Below are positions 7,490 through 15,423 of a stretch of 34,613 nt of DNA, piece by piece. The notes under the pieces are model-generated. The model was not told where the DNA came from. It saw only the letters and a list, made by a program, of their open reading frames with translations, and ran no database searches. How positions within the stretch are numbered: position 1 is the stretch's first letter; every line of letters starts with the position of its first letter. The position numbers and the translations under genes were made by a program. The stretch is from assembly GCA_020631105.1 (NCBI GenBank), contig JAHDHW010000041.1, forward strand, positions 1 through 34,613, given 5' to 3'. This DNA comes from Saprospiraceae bacterium (lineage in GTDB: Bacteria > Bacteroidota > Bacteroidia > Chitinophagales > Saprospiraceae).

Positions 7490-9214
7490 TTATCGCAGAT
7501 ATACTTTCTTAGAAACGCGGTTACCCGCTGACTGAACAGTGATAATATACCATCCACTTTCCGCAGGACCACTCTCCCATTCTATGGTCTGTTCTCCAGA
7601 AAATAAAGTACCATTATAAATCCTGGCAGTATAGCGTCCCAGGATGTCTGTCGCATAAATATCAACTTGTTGTTCGAACGCCCCAGCAAGGGTAATTTGT
7701 AAAGGTGTTTTTTCGGGGCATGGGTTTGGTGCTATTTCAAATACATCGAGTCCTAATGGTAATTCCTGGGTATTTACAACAAAGGACTCATTTTCGATCG
7801 CAGTGATCATTTGATTTACCGCTAAGCCATTATAAGTCTCTACTAAACCGTTGGGCCAACGGATAGTCAACTCCTCCACCTCTTCAATATCACCTAAGCC
7901 AAAATGGAGGGTAAAGCTATTTTGAGAAGCATACCCAGTACCACCGGATACCTCATCGGTAAAGATTTTTCCGGCAGCATTAATCGTAACACGAGCACCT
8001 ATTGCTGAACGGTTGCTGATCGTTCCTTCCAGTTTAATCTTAAACCAATTGCCCGGGGATGATAAATTATTTTCAAATAATTGATTACCATCCGATCCAC
8101 TATTCGTAATAAAGATATCAATGAGTCCATCATGGTTCATATCCGTGCAAGCAGTTCCATAGCTTGCATACATACTTGCTACAGGAGAATCAATGGCGAC
8201 TTCTTCAAAGGTATTATCTCCTTTGTTACGATACAAAATATTCGGCAACGGAGAGAAGTAACTATCATTAACCATATAAATATCCTGCAAGCCATCATTA
8301 TCATAATCTAAGAAGGTGGTCCCCCACCCCATTCCAGGGTCCCTGATCATTGCAGCTTCTGAGATATCACTAAAAGTGCCATCTCCATTATTTAGGTATA
8401 ATGTATTATAACTAAGATTAGTAATATAAATATCCAGCCAGCCATCATTATTGACGTCTCCAAAATCAACGCCCATCCCAAGTCCCTCATAGTTTGTCCC
8501 GGATGATGCTGATACATCCATAAAATTTCCAGTACCATCATTTTGTAGCATGATATAAGCTTGATTCCCATCATGTGTCAAGTATAGATCAGGATCTCCA
8601 TCATTATCATAATCAAAGAACATCGCCCCCATAGAAAGTTGTGTATCGCTAGTCCCGGATGATTCTGTTATATCCTCAAAAGTCAGGTTACCATTATTAC
8701 GAAACATTGCATTTTCCCCTTGTATATTGGCCACATAAATATCAAGGAATCCATCTCGATCAATATCAGCGAGTAGTATCGTTCTTGGTTTACCTAGGAT
8801 ATTGACTCCGGCAGATTCAGCAATATCTGTAAAGGTGCCGTTCCCATTATTATAGTACAGCTTATTAGGAGCTGCTTTATTGCCTACATACAAATCAAGA
8901 TTTCCGTCATTATCAAAATCCCCCCAAGCTGCTGTATGACTATTCCCATCATCATTAACTCCTGCTTCAACACCTACATCCGTAAAGGTGCCATCTCCAT
9001 TATTACGATATAAAAAGTTAGGTTGGTTTAGTCGAGAGAGATACACATCATCATCACCATCATTATCAAAATCCCCTACCGCTACGCCTCGATTAAAACC
9101 AGTCTCATCAAATCCTGCAGAAGAAGATATATCTATAAATTCGGATTGAGCGCCCACGCCAAATCCAGTCCCGGTTAATAATAATACAAGTCCTAGTTTA
9201 ATATAAAAATACAT
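7490..9214 (-). CDS. Secreted FG-GAP/UnbV repeat protein with T9SS sorting domain
   Basis: A 574-residue extracellular protein. A signal peptide (cleavage near VGAQS) is followed by about seven FG-GAP/VCBS repeats with the Ca-binding pattern DxDNDGxxDxY (e.g. DFDNDGDDDVYLS, DFDNDGNLDLYVG, DYDNDGDPDLYLT), predicted to fold as an integrin-like beta-propeller. An ASPIC/UnbV module lies at about residues 395-470 (NWFKIKLEG, IGARVTI, HFGLG, LTIRWPNG). The last 80 residues form a type A Por secretion sorting domain (EIAPNPCPE ... GWYIITVQSAG ... SKKVYLR), so the protein should be exported by the type IX system and attached or released at the cell surface. The ligand is unknown. It is convergent with the fasciclin gene and divergent from the PfkB kinase gene. 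Confidence 0.93.
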   Translation of the reverse strand: MYFYIKLGLVLLLTGTGFGVGAQSEFIDISSSAGFDETGFNRGVAVGDFDNDGDDDVYLSRLNQPNFLYRNNGDGTFTDVGVEAGVNDDGNSHTAAWGDFDNDGNLDLYVGNKAAPNKLYYNNGNGTFTDIAESAGVNILGKPRTILLADIDRDGFLDIYVANIQGENAMFRNNGNLTFEDITESSGTSDTQLSMGAMFFDYDNDGDPDLYLTHDGNQAYIMLQNDGTGNFMDVSASSGTNYEGLGMGVDFGDVNNDGWLDIYITNLSYNTLYLNNGDGTFSDISEAAMIRDPGMGWGTTFLDYDNDGLQDIYMVNDSYFSPLPNILYRNKGDNTFEEVAIDSPVASMYASYGTACTDMNHDGLIDIFITNSGSDGNQLFENNLSSPGNWFKIKLEGTISNRSAIGARVTINAAGKIFTDEVSGGTGYASQNSFTLHFGLGDIEEVEELTIRWPNGLVETYNGLAVNQMITAIENESFVVNTQELPLGLDVFEIAPNPCPEKTPLQITLAGAFEQQVDIYATDILGRYTARIYNGTLFSGEQTIEWESGPAESGWYIITVQSAGNRVSKKVYLR

Positions 9215-9338
9215 GGTCTGCTTAATTAAGAATCGTTTTCTAATTATCCCTTTAAAAAGCTATAAAATATTCCTTTAATTTCTAAAAGATTTAGCAATTC
9301 AGCAAAAATATCTCAGTATTGCTTAGTATTATTGTAAT

Positions 9339-10313
9339 ATGAAAATAACAATACTAGGGCCTATCCCAAGAGATCATATTACCACCTTTAAAGGAGAGGT
9401 TATCGAAAAGTACGGATGCATTACACACCCTGCAATTGCATTGTCCAGATTGGTCGGGGAAGATACAGAAATAATTCCTGTTGCGCACGTTCACAAAGTG
9501 GACGAAGCCCCAATCAAAGAACTTTTTGCCCCATACCCTAATATTAACACAGATCATATAACCTCAGAAGCCGACCAGGGAGCAGTTATTAGTTTAAAGT
9601 TTTTGGATCAAAATCATCGGCAAGAAAAACAACTGGCCTTTATGGATCCTATCTTGCCTAAGGATGTTGAGCCTTTACTTGATAGCGACTTCTTTGTTTT
9701 TTTACCGATTACAGATTTTGAGATTGCGCTGGACACGCTAAAGTTTATCAAAGCCAATAGCAAAGGGACGATCATCTTTGATGCGCACGGACCTACGAAT
9801 ACAGTAACAAAAACTGGAGATCGTCACCATCGATTTTGGATAGATCAGGATCAGTGGCTTCCATATATAGATGTATTAAAAATGAATCTGGAGGAAGCCA
9901 ACTGTTGTATGTTCAAAAAAGAATATACCCTGGAAGAACTACAATTTGGAGATCATGAAGATGAATCTGAGCTTCGGGCATTAGGCAACCATTGTCTTTC
10001 AAGAGGCGTCAAATCTGTAATTATTACATTAGATGAAAGAGGATGCATGGTTTACTATAAAGAAAACGGCATCACAAAAGAGGATTTTGTTCATTCAATT
10101 AAAGTTAAACAAGTAATTGATACTACCGGCTGTGGTGATTCATTTGCTGGAGGGCTAGCATTTGGGTTGATGGAAAGTACGAATGATTATATTCTCGCGG
10201 CCAAATATGGTAATGCACTAGGGGCTCAGCGTACTCAGGGTAAAACATTTGATGTATTTCAGTCGCTGGAAAAAACGAAAAAGATGATTGAAATTGGTAG
10301 CATTGATGTGTAA
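9339..10313 (+). CDS. PfkB-family carbohydrate/nucleoside kinase
   Basis: A 324-residue ribokinase-superfamily protein, close to the usual family length. The PfkB signature 2 is present as DTTGCGDSFAGG (residues 261-272), with D267 as catalytic base. The anion-hole motif, usually GAGD, is GCGD here, with Cys at 265. The N-terminus KITILGPIPRDH replaces the more common G-x-x-x-x-D substrate-binding start. The substrate is uncertain: members phosphorylate ribose, fructose 1-phosphate, adenosine or pseudouridine. Because psuG is 6.6 kb upstream without an adjacent kinase, this could be the pseudouridine kinase, but nothing in the sequence proves it. The gene stands alone, with a 1-kb gene-free region after it. 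Confidence 0.85.
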   Translation: MKITILGPIPRDHITTFKGEVIEKYGCITHPAIALSRLVGEDTEIIPVAHVHKVDEAPIKELFAPYPNINTDHITSEADQGAVISLKFLDQNHRQEKQLAFMDPILPKDVEPLLDSDFFVFLPITDFEIALDTLKFIKANSKGTIIFDAHGPTNTVTKTGDRHHRFWIDQDQWLPYIDVLKMNLEEANCCMFKKEYTLEELQFGDHEDESELRALGNHCLSRGVKSVIITLDERGCMVYYKENGITKEDFVHSIKVKQVIDTTGCGDSFAGGLAFGLMESTNDYILAAKYGNALGAQRTQGKTFDVFQSLEKTKKMIEIGSIDV

Positions 10314-11080
10314 TTAATCGCAAAGAAATGTCACCCTTTTTAAAATAGAATCACTGAATATCACCTAGATCCATCAGCTTATCATCGAAACAAGTCAGAA
10401 TTTTATCAAAAATAAACATATAAGTATCAAACTTTTGCTTAATGATACTGTTTGATTTGAGGTAAGACTTTATACCTTTATGGTAAGTACCTAAGTAAAA
10501 CCATTAGTGGCACCAGAAATGCTACTACTTTGATAAAAATTAACGAATTTTTTTCACAGATTCTTGCTTTCAGGCTTACATTAGTTTAAAAAAAATTGTA
10601 ATTTGAATGGCAATTTTGACCTTATGTATGATTTCATAATTAATCTTTTTAATTATTTGATTTAATCATCCTGTCACATTTTTTCAAAAATGCCACAATA
10701 TTGAATAAAACTAGCCCATAATTTGCTAGTATATTTTTGACATTCACAAACAGTAAAACAATAAGGAACTTTATGACAAGAAACTCGTAACCTAATTAAA
10801 GATATTTTCCCTTGAGCTAGTTGTTGAGTTATTTTAAGCATAATCCACATCATTTTATTCTCTCCGTTCTCTCATAAAACTCCACACTAAGCTTGTACAT
10901 AGCAAAAAAATTAAGATAGTATTATACTGTCCATCACTATTCTGTAAATCAAAATAGTGCGTTCGCTGGTCGTCAATAAGCTAGCCTAAGATTAACATTT
11001 GATTAGTTAATCACTCGGACTTTGTACATACTAATCTTTAAGAGAGACAAATCAAAAAATATTAAATTATAATAAGACCT
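10314..11080. other. Gene-free AT-rich region
   Basis: No open frame of credible coding character is present on either strand. The stretch is very AT-rich. It holds minor inverted repeats: AGTATC/GATACT (10423-10428 with 10444-10449) overlapping ATCAAAC/GTTTGAT (10426-10432 with 10450-10456), so two alternative stems are possible, and AAAATTG/CAATTTT near 10590-10611. No known RNA family was recognised. Confidence 0.4.
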
Positions 11081-11219
11081 TGAGGTTTCATCTGAATACC
11101 TCATATCGTCTTCGCTCTTTTATCCAAACCATGGAATAAAATACTCTAAAGAAAATGAGAGCGGAGGTTTGCAGCACTGGTCAAATGGCTTCGGCCATTT
11201 GTACCAGTGTCTTTTTTTT
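11081..11219 (+). ncRNA. Candidate structured small RNA ending in a UUCG terminator
   Basis: The last 140 bases of the gene-free region are rich in potential stems. TGAGGT/ACCTCA (11081-11086 with 11098-11103) forms a hairpin. TTCGCTCTT pairs with GAGAGCGGA (11111-11119 with 11157-11165, two wobbles). A strong terminator follows at 11175-11219. The gene after it is on the opposite strand, so a plus-strand transcript ending here would have no downstream protein to encode. It could be a trans-acting small RNA or the long 3' end of the kinase mRNA. No family match is claimed and the promoter is not identified. Confidence 0.35.
11175..11219 (+). terminator. Strong intrinsic terminator with C(UUCG)G tetraloop
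   Basis: CACTGGT (11175-11181) pairs with ACCAGTG (11203-11209). Inside it CAAATGGC (11182-11189) pairs with GCCATTTG (11194-11201) around TTCG, with a single bulged T, followed by C and eight T. This is the best plus-strand terminator in the window. Confidence 0.9.
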
Positions 11220-11260
11220 AGGCCCACTTCAAAAAAGAACCATTAAATAAACCAAGACAT

Positions 11261-11297
11261 AAAAAATGCCGATGGAAAATGTATTCCACCGGCATTT
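11261..11297 (-). terminator. Terminator of the blaI-blaR1-PDZ operon
   Basis: On the minus strand AAATGCCG and CGGCATTT (11290-11297 with 11264-11271), extended inward by TGGAA/TTCCA, form a stem followed by a T-run. It lies 33 bases after the stop of the PDZ gene. Confidence 0.8.
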
Positions 11298-11329
11298 CTA
11301 TATGCGTTATGTTAAGATTGTATGTACCT

Positions 11330-12535
11330 TTATTGTATCATTAATCGCTCTGAGAAGGTTTTATCACCTTGTTGAATAGTGAGAATGAACATGCCTTTAG
11401 CAGCCTTTCTAAGATCCAGCTCTTCATTATAAAGTCCATTAAAACTATTGAGCTCCTCACTATATATTTCTTTTCCTCCCATGTCAACTACTCTTACTGT
11501 GGTAGGCTTAGCCGGAGCTGTAAACCGAATCTGAACTTTACCATCTGTCGGGTTAGGGAAAATATCTATCGTCTCAAGATCAAGGGTATTAACATTACCT
11601 GGTAACTCACCAAGCTCATCATTTCCGGTCCATTCGACAATCTCATCCGGTTGCCCGTCTCGCTTCTTGATGATCACCATTCTGTTAACGTTTCCATCCA
11701 TACCACCCTCTTCATCTATCTCAATTATCTTTTCTATCTCCTCAATGTGCATTGCGTTGCCACAGTCTCCGAGAGTAGCATTCGTTTGATCCGCGCTACC
11801 TCCTCGCAAGTAATTGATGGATACTGTTGTCCCTGGATCAAAATCTGCAAGAATATTTATTACATCCTCCATTTCACTAACAGTAGTACCGTTAATAGCG
11901 GTAATAATGTCATCCTCAAGAAGGCCGGCGGCCTGTGCACCACTATCATCGATAATTCCAAGAATGGGCACACCCTCATCTGACATGCCCTGCTCTACTT
12001 CTGTTTCTACACCATTTATGTTTTGCACTTCAATAGTATGACCGATATGCACGCCCAAACAAGCCTTTGGCTTTTTGAATTCAAAATGATTCCCCCCTGC
12101 AATTACAAACTCTTGCTCTCCTTCGTCCATATGTAATTGTACACCTTTCTCCTTCAGGCGCATTTTAAGTTCTTCAGGAAGCTCTCCCTCGCCATTCCAT
12201 TCAATCAGTTCAGCATCTCCATCTTGCTTAATTCTGATTCTAACTTGCTTCTCTCCATCTACTTCGTTTACGTTCACATTCACATCATTCAATCCTTCAA
12301 TCTGAACATCATCAGCCTCAAAGAACATCACCTCTGCATCTTTTCCTTCTCTGACGATTTTTTCAGTAGTTACATTCCCATCATCATCTACCTTTTTGGT
12401 AATAATGACAATCTTCTTTTTCCCATCTTTTTCGGTAGTAGTTGTGGTTGTTTCTGTTTGTTGAGCGAATAAGGTAGAGCTCAATAAGACTCCACAAAGG
12501 AGTGTCATGATCAACTTGATGTTAAAATTTTTCAT
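11330..12535 (-). CDS. Secreted PDZ-domain protein with T9SS sorting domain
   Basis: A 401-residue extracellular protein. A signal peptide (MKNFNIKLIMTLLCGVLLSS, cleavage near LFAQQ) is followed by an acidic, repeat-like region rich in D, E, N and V. A PDZ domain at about residues 155-260 shows the carboxylate-binding LGVHIG loop and the GLLEDDIITAINGTTVSEMEDV core. The last 80 residues are a Por/T9SS type A sorting domain (IDIFPNPTDG ... GMFILTIQQGDKTFSERLMIQ). No protease catalytic domain is present, so the protein probably binds peptides or partners at the surface. It is the third gene of the blaI-blaR1 operon, 18 bases after blaR1, which implies control by the BlaI-type repressor. A paralogue lies at 16596-17729. 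Confidence 0.92.
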   Translation of the reverse strand: MKNFNIKLIMTLLCGVLLSSTLFAQQTETTTTTTEKDGKKKIVIITKKVDDDGNVTTEKIVREGKDAEVMFFEADDVQIEGLNDVNVNVNEVDGEKQVRIRIKQDGDAELIEWNGEGELPEELKMRLKEKGVQLHMDEGEQEFVIAGGNHFEFKKPKACLGVHIGHTIEVQNINGVETEVEQGMSDEGVPILGIIDDSGAQAAGLLEDDIITAINGTTVSEMEDVINILADFDPGTTVSINYLRGGSADQTNATLGDCGNAMHIEEIEKIIEIDEEGGMDGNVNRMVIIKKRDGQPDEIVEWTGNDELGELPGNVNTLDLETIDIFPNPTDGKVQIRFTAPAKPTTVRVVDMGGKEIYSEELNSFNGLYNEELDLRKAAKGMFILTIQQGDKTFSERLMIQ

Positions 12536-12553
12536 TGTAACTGTTTTTTAAAT

Positions 12554-14755
12554 TTAATCTTTAGAAAATGTTATTTCATACTTCGATTCGCGATCAAGCG
12601 GTGCACCATACCATTTTGCATGAAGCTCCAAATATCTCTTATGAATCGCCGAAGATTGTTTTTTCCCATTCACCTTAAATCTTTTATGAGAAAGGGAGTA
12701 TTTAAAATTATTTTCGCTTTTTATTAAGCCATCTGCTTTTAGTTGTTTAGCAATAGCCTCTGGTATTTTTCTCTCGTCTTTAGTTACTAGACCATGTACT
12801 CTCGCCAACTCTTCTGTCTCCCAGTGCAATTGTGCCAAACTTTCTTTTTCTTTTAAGATGCTAGCTTCTAATTCCAGTTTTTGTTGAGCCAATCGTTTTT
12901 CGAATTGCTCCTGATGCTGTTGTTGTTTTAATGTTCTTTTAGCCTCACCAAAAGCTTGCTTCTGCTCTTCTTTCAGCACTCTTGATTGTAAGCCGTAAGC
13001 TCTTTGCAACTCATGCTGCCGCTCCGCCATCTCTAATTGTTTTTGCGCTAAAGTTTTTTCCGCCTCATAGAACGCTGAAGTATGATGATGCTCAAAACGG
13101 AAAGTATCAGGCGGCAACTTCGATCCTTCAGTATTCGAAAGCCAAAAAGTATTTGGAGAAATTGTTTTGGTTATTACCGTTGTATCCCCATCTGCTAAAG
13201 CTGCCCCGTTTATAATTACCCGGTCCGTATCTTCGTCTACTACGATCTCAATATCATCTGCATTATCTCCAGCTATTACGATCACCATCTGTCCATCTTC
13301 GTTCTTCATCTTTGTAATGTACTGCTGCTTACCAGTGTAGATTTTTCCTCGTAATCGATTAGATTTACTAAGCGATTTTTCGGGTAAAGTATCCTGGTAA
13401 ACAATGGAAACAAAACTTTGGGGAGTAGTGCTGAAGAAGAATTCATTCTCCGGTATGCTTCTTACAAATATACGTTCTTCTTCAATTACGTTAGCATTTA
13501 TCCTGTTCTCGACGATGAATCGATCATCAACTTCCAGCTCCATTAGTTCTTCGTTTTCTCCCTCTTCTTTAGCCTCAACGATTATTGGTTTTAAGGTTTC
13601 TCCATCGGATTCAACAATAACTTCGACTACTTTATATTTTTTAAACTCCGATTCCATATCCGCTTCCAGCGGAACTTCAAGCTCAAAACTTTCCTTCCCC
13701 TCGGTGATCCAATCCTGGCTAGTAGCCGGTAAAGTATTTTGATGAACAGACATAAATACAACTGCGAACAACAAAACCAGAGTAGCCATCAAACGCTCTA
13801 AAATATTATGGCGATTCTGTGGCTGATTCAGTATTCTTCTGATCCGATAAAGTAATTGATTGCGTTGCCCGGAGAAAGGCATAGCGAAGCTAGGCGCATA
13901 TGCGTTTAGCTCTTGCAGTCTTACCAGCGCCTTGGCGTAGCTCAGCGAATTACCACATACTTTAATGGCTATGTCATCGCAACAGTTCTCCCGTTCCAAT
14001 CTGATGTTTCCGGAAATCCACCATACTGCCGGATTATAATAAAAGAAGACTTCTATGAAGGAAATGATAATATTCATCAAAAAATCATTGCGATAAATAT
14101 GCGCTACCTCATGAGCAATGACTGCCTCAACTTCATCAGCCGCAAGTTGATTAATCGCACCAATCGGCATTAAAATATAGGGTTTGAAATAACCAATCAC
14201 CATAGGTACCTGAATCACAGCGGACTCCAGAATTGTAATCGTCTTTTTGACAGGGATTCTTTTAGTAATAAGCGCTAAGCGATTTTGCCATTTTGCTGGT
14301 ATTGCTTGTGTGCGATAATGTTTTAACCTATTAACATACACTAAACCTCCTAATAAGCGAAGTACAAAAAATGCAACTCCCACTAACCAGATCATTACAA
14401 TTATCGGTAGATGTGTATTGAAATAGTTTACGCACATTTGAGCGAAGTTGCTTAAAGCGAGAGGCTCTGAAGCGCCAACCATAACTTCGTTAGCTAAAAC
14501 ATGCTCAGTGATAAAAACTGTTTCCTGTCCTGCAGCTGCATAGTACCAGATAAATGTACTAACTGCACTTACCAATACCAGAAATAAGGCAAATGCTGAG
14601 GCCTCATAACGTATAGTTGCAGAATTACTCCGTAAGGCATTCAATACCAATGCTAAAATAATTGCAATAGCAAAGGCCTGCCACAGAGAATGCATTACGG
14701 TCCAACCCAATGCATAGATAATGTCTTCTGATATAAACTGTTGGATAAGTTCCAT
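12554..14755 (-). CDS. BlaR1-like M56 membrane metalloprotease
   Basis: A 733-residue member of the M56 (BlaR1/MecR1) family. Transmembrane helices lie at about residues 12-40, 52-72, 116-140 and 320-338. The zinc-protease motif HEVAH is at 215-219, followed by the conserved ENCCDDIA segment that supplies a further zinc ligand. In place of the penicillin-binding sensor domain of staphylococcal BlaR1, the 390-residue C-terminal part holds an acidic beta-rich stretch and a Q/E/K-rich coiled coil (about 570-670). It is therefore not a classical beta-lactam receptor, and the signal is unknown. It sits 43 bases after the blaI-like gene and 18 bases before the PDZ gene. The expected role is to sense an envelope signal and inactivate the BlaI-type repressor. 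Confidence 0.92.
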   Translation of the reverse strand: MELIQQFISEDIIYALGWTVMHSLWQAFAIAIILALVLNALRSNSATIRYEASAFALFLVLVSAVSTFIWYYAAAGQETVFITEHVLANEVMVGASEPLALSNFAQMCVNYFNTHLPIIVMIWLVGVAFFVLRLLGGLVYVNRLKHYRTQAIPAKWQNRLALITKRIPVKKTITILESAVIQVPMVIGYFKPYILMPIGAINQLAADEVEAVIAHEVAHIYRNDFLMNIIISFIEVFFYYNPAVWWISGNIRLERENCCDDIAIKVCGNSLSYAKALVRLQELNAYAPSFAMPFSGQRNQLLYRIRRILNQPQNRHNILERLMATLVLLFAVVFMSVHQNTLPATSQDWITEGKESFELEVPLEADMESEFKKYKVVEVIVESDGETLKPIIVEAKEEGENEELMELEVDDRFIVENRINANVIEEERIFVRSIPENEFFFSTTPQSFVSIVYQDTLPEKSLSKSNRLRGKIYTGKQQYITKMKNEDGQMVIVIAGDNADDIEIVVDEDTDRVIINGAALADGDTTVITKTISPNTFWLSNTEGSKLPPDTFRFEHHHTSAFYEAEKTLAQKQLEMAERQHELQRAYGLQSRVLKEEQKQAFGEAKRTLKQQQHQEQFEKRLAQQKLELEASILKEKESLAQLHWETEELARVHGLVTKDERKIPEAIAKQLKADGLIKSENNFKYSLSHKRFKVNGKKQSSAIHKRYLELHAKWYGAPLDRESKYEITFSKD

Positions 14756-14798
14756 AAATTAATTTTTTGGGTGAAACAACAATTGGATAGCTGGTCCT

Positions 14799-15188
14799 TT
14801 ATTTGTTATCTTTTTTTTCTATCGAGTTAATTAAGGCTTTAATATCTTCCAGTTCTTGCTTGGAAGCTTTATGATTACCCAAAGCCTGCATCACTAGTTT
14901 CATAGCCGAGCCTCTGAAAGTTGCATCTACAAATCGATCAAGTAGTTTCTGCTGAGTAGCTTCTTCGCTAATTGAAGCTTCATAAATATGTGTACGGCTT
15001 TCGGTATTACGTTCAACCAGATGCTTATCAGCCATGATCTGCATAATCTTTAAGGTAGTAGTATACCCTACATCTCGTTTTTCATTCAGTAACTCATTCA
15101 CTGTTCTTACCGAGGATGGCCCTTGTGCCCAAAGTATCTGAAGGATTTCCAACTCTGATTCCGTAGGCCGGATATTGTCATTTTTCAT
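14799..15188 (-). CDS. BlaI/MecI-type transcriptional repressor
   Basis: A 129-residue winged-helix repressor of the BlaI/MecI/CopY family, at normal family length. The N-terminal helices (PTESELEILQILWAQGPSSV) and the recognition region GYTTTLKIMQIMADKHLVER are typical, and the C-terminal helices (about 75-125) form the dimer part. It is the first gene of an operon with the M56 protease and the PDZ/T9SS protein. Three palindromes TACGA-n4-5-TTCGTA just upstream are probable binding sites, giving autoregulation. The gene order repressor-protease matches bla/mec systems, but no beta-lactamase is present, so the regulon is probably an envelope response. Confidence 0.95.
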   Translation of the reverse strand: MKNDNIRPTESELEILQILWAQGPSSVRTVNELLNEKRDVGYTTTLKIMQIMADKHLVERNTESRTHIYEASISEEATQQKLLDRFVDATFRGSAMKLVMQALGNHKASKQELEDIKALINSIEKKDNK

Positions 15189-15203
15189 AAGGCTAAATTT
15201 TAC

Positions 15204-15276
15204 TACGAATACTTTCGTAATGCAATTATATACGAATTCTTTCGTAATTCAAAACGAAAGTACGATAGCTTTCGTA
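15204..15276. promoter_or_regulatory. Three 16-bp operator palindromes upstream of blaI
   Basis: TACGAATACTTTCGTA (15204-15219), TACGAATTCTTTCGTA (15231-15246) and TACGATAGCTTTCGTA (15261-15276) share the pattern TACGA-nnnn-TTTCGTA with starts 27 and 30 bases apart, close to a whole number of helical turns. They begin 16 bases before the blaI-like start codon. This spacing and symmetry strongly suggest cooperative binding by the dimeric BlaI-type repressor. Confidence 0.85.
15223..15253 (-). promoter_or_regulatory. Bacteroidota-type promoter of the blaI operon
   Basis: Read on the minus strand, TTTG (complement of 15250-15253), a 19-base spacer and TATAATTG (complement of 15223-15230) match the -33/-7 consensus TTTG-n19-TAnnTTTG with one mismatch. 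The middle operator fills the spacer, so bound repressor would block RNA polymerase. Confidence 0.65.
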
Positions 15277-15423
15277 TTTTTAAGCTTTTTTAACATTTAT
15301 GCTCTATTAAGAGCCTCTTATTGCTGCTTTTAAGCAAGCAAAATTTCCTGATCATTCATTCCACAAAGTCAGAATACCTGTTTTCACTCCTTCTTTTGTA
15401 ACTTGCCTGAAAAAGGAGCGAAT

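Noticed and set aside
7490-9214. DNA-level tandem repeats in the FG-GAP gene as a possible mobile or variable-number repeat
   Set aside because: The repetition is explained by protein FG-GAP units that diverge in sequence; no identical long DNA repeat was seen.
11111-11171. Pseudoknot from TTCGCTCTT/GAGAGCGGA and CAAACC/GGTTTG
   Set aside because: The order of the four strands is that of a pseudoknot, but a 5-base loop would have to span a continuous 15-bp helix, which is not feasible. The two stems may be alternatives or chance.
13404-13742. A 112-codon plus-strand frame rich in Ser and Thr inside the M56 gene region
   Set aside because: It is the antisense of the acidic E/D/V-rich part of the M56 protein; the composition follows from the complementary codons.
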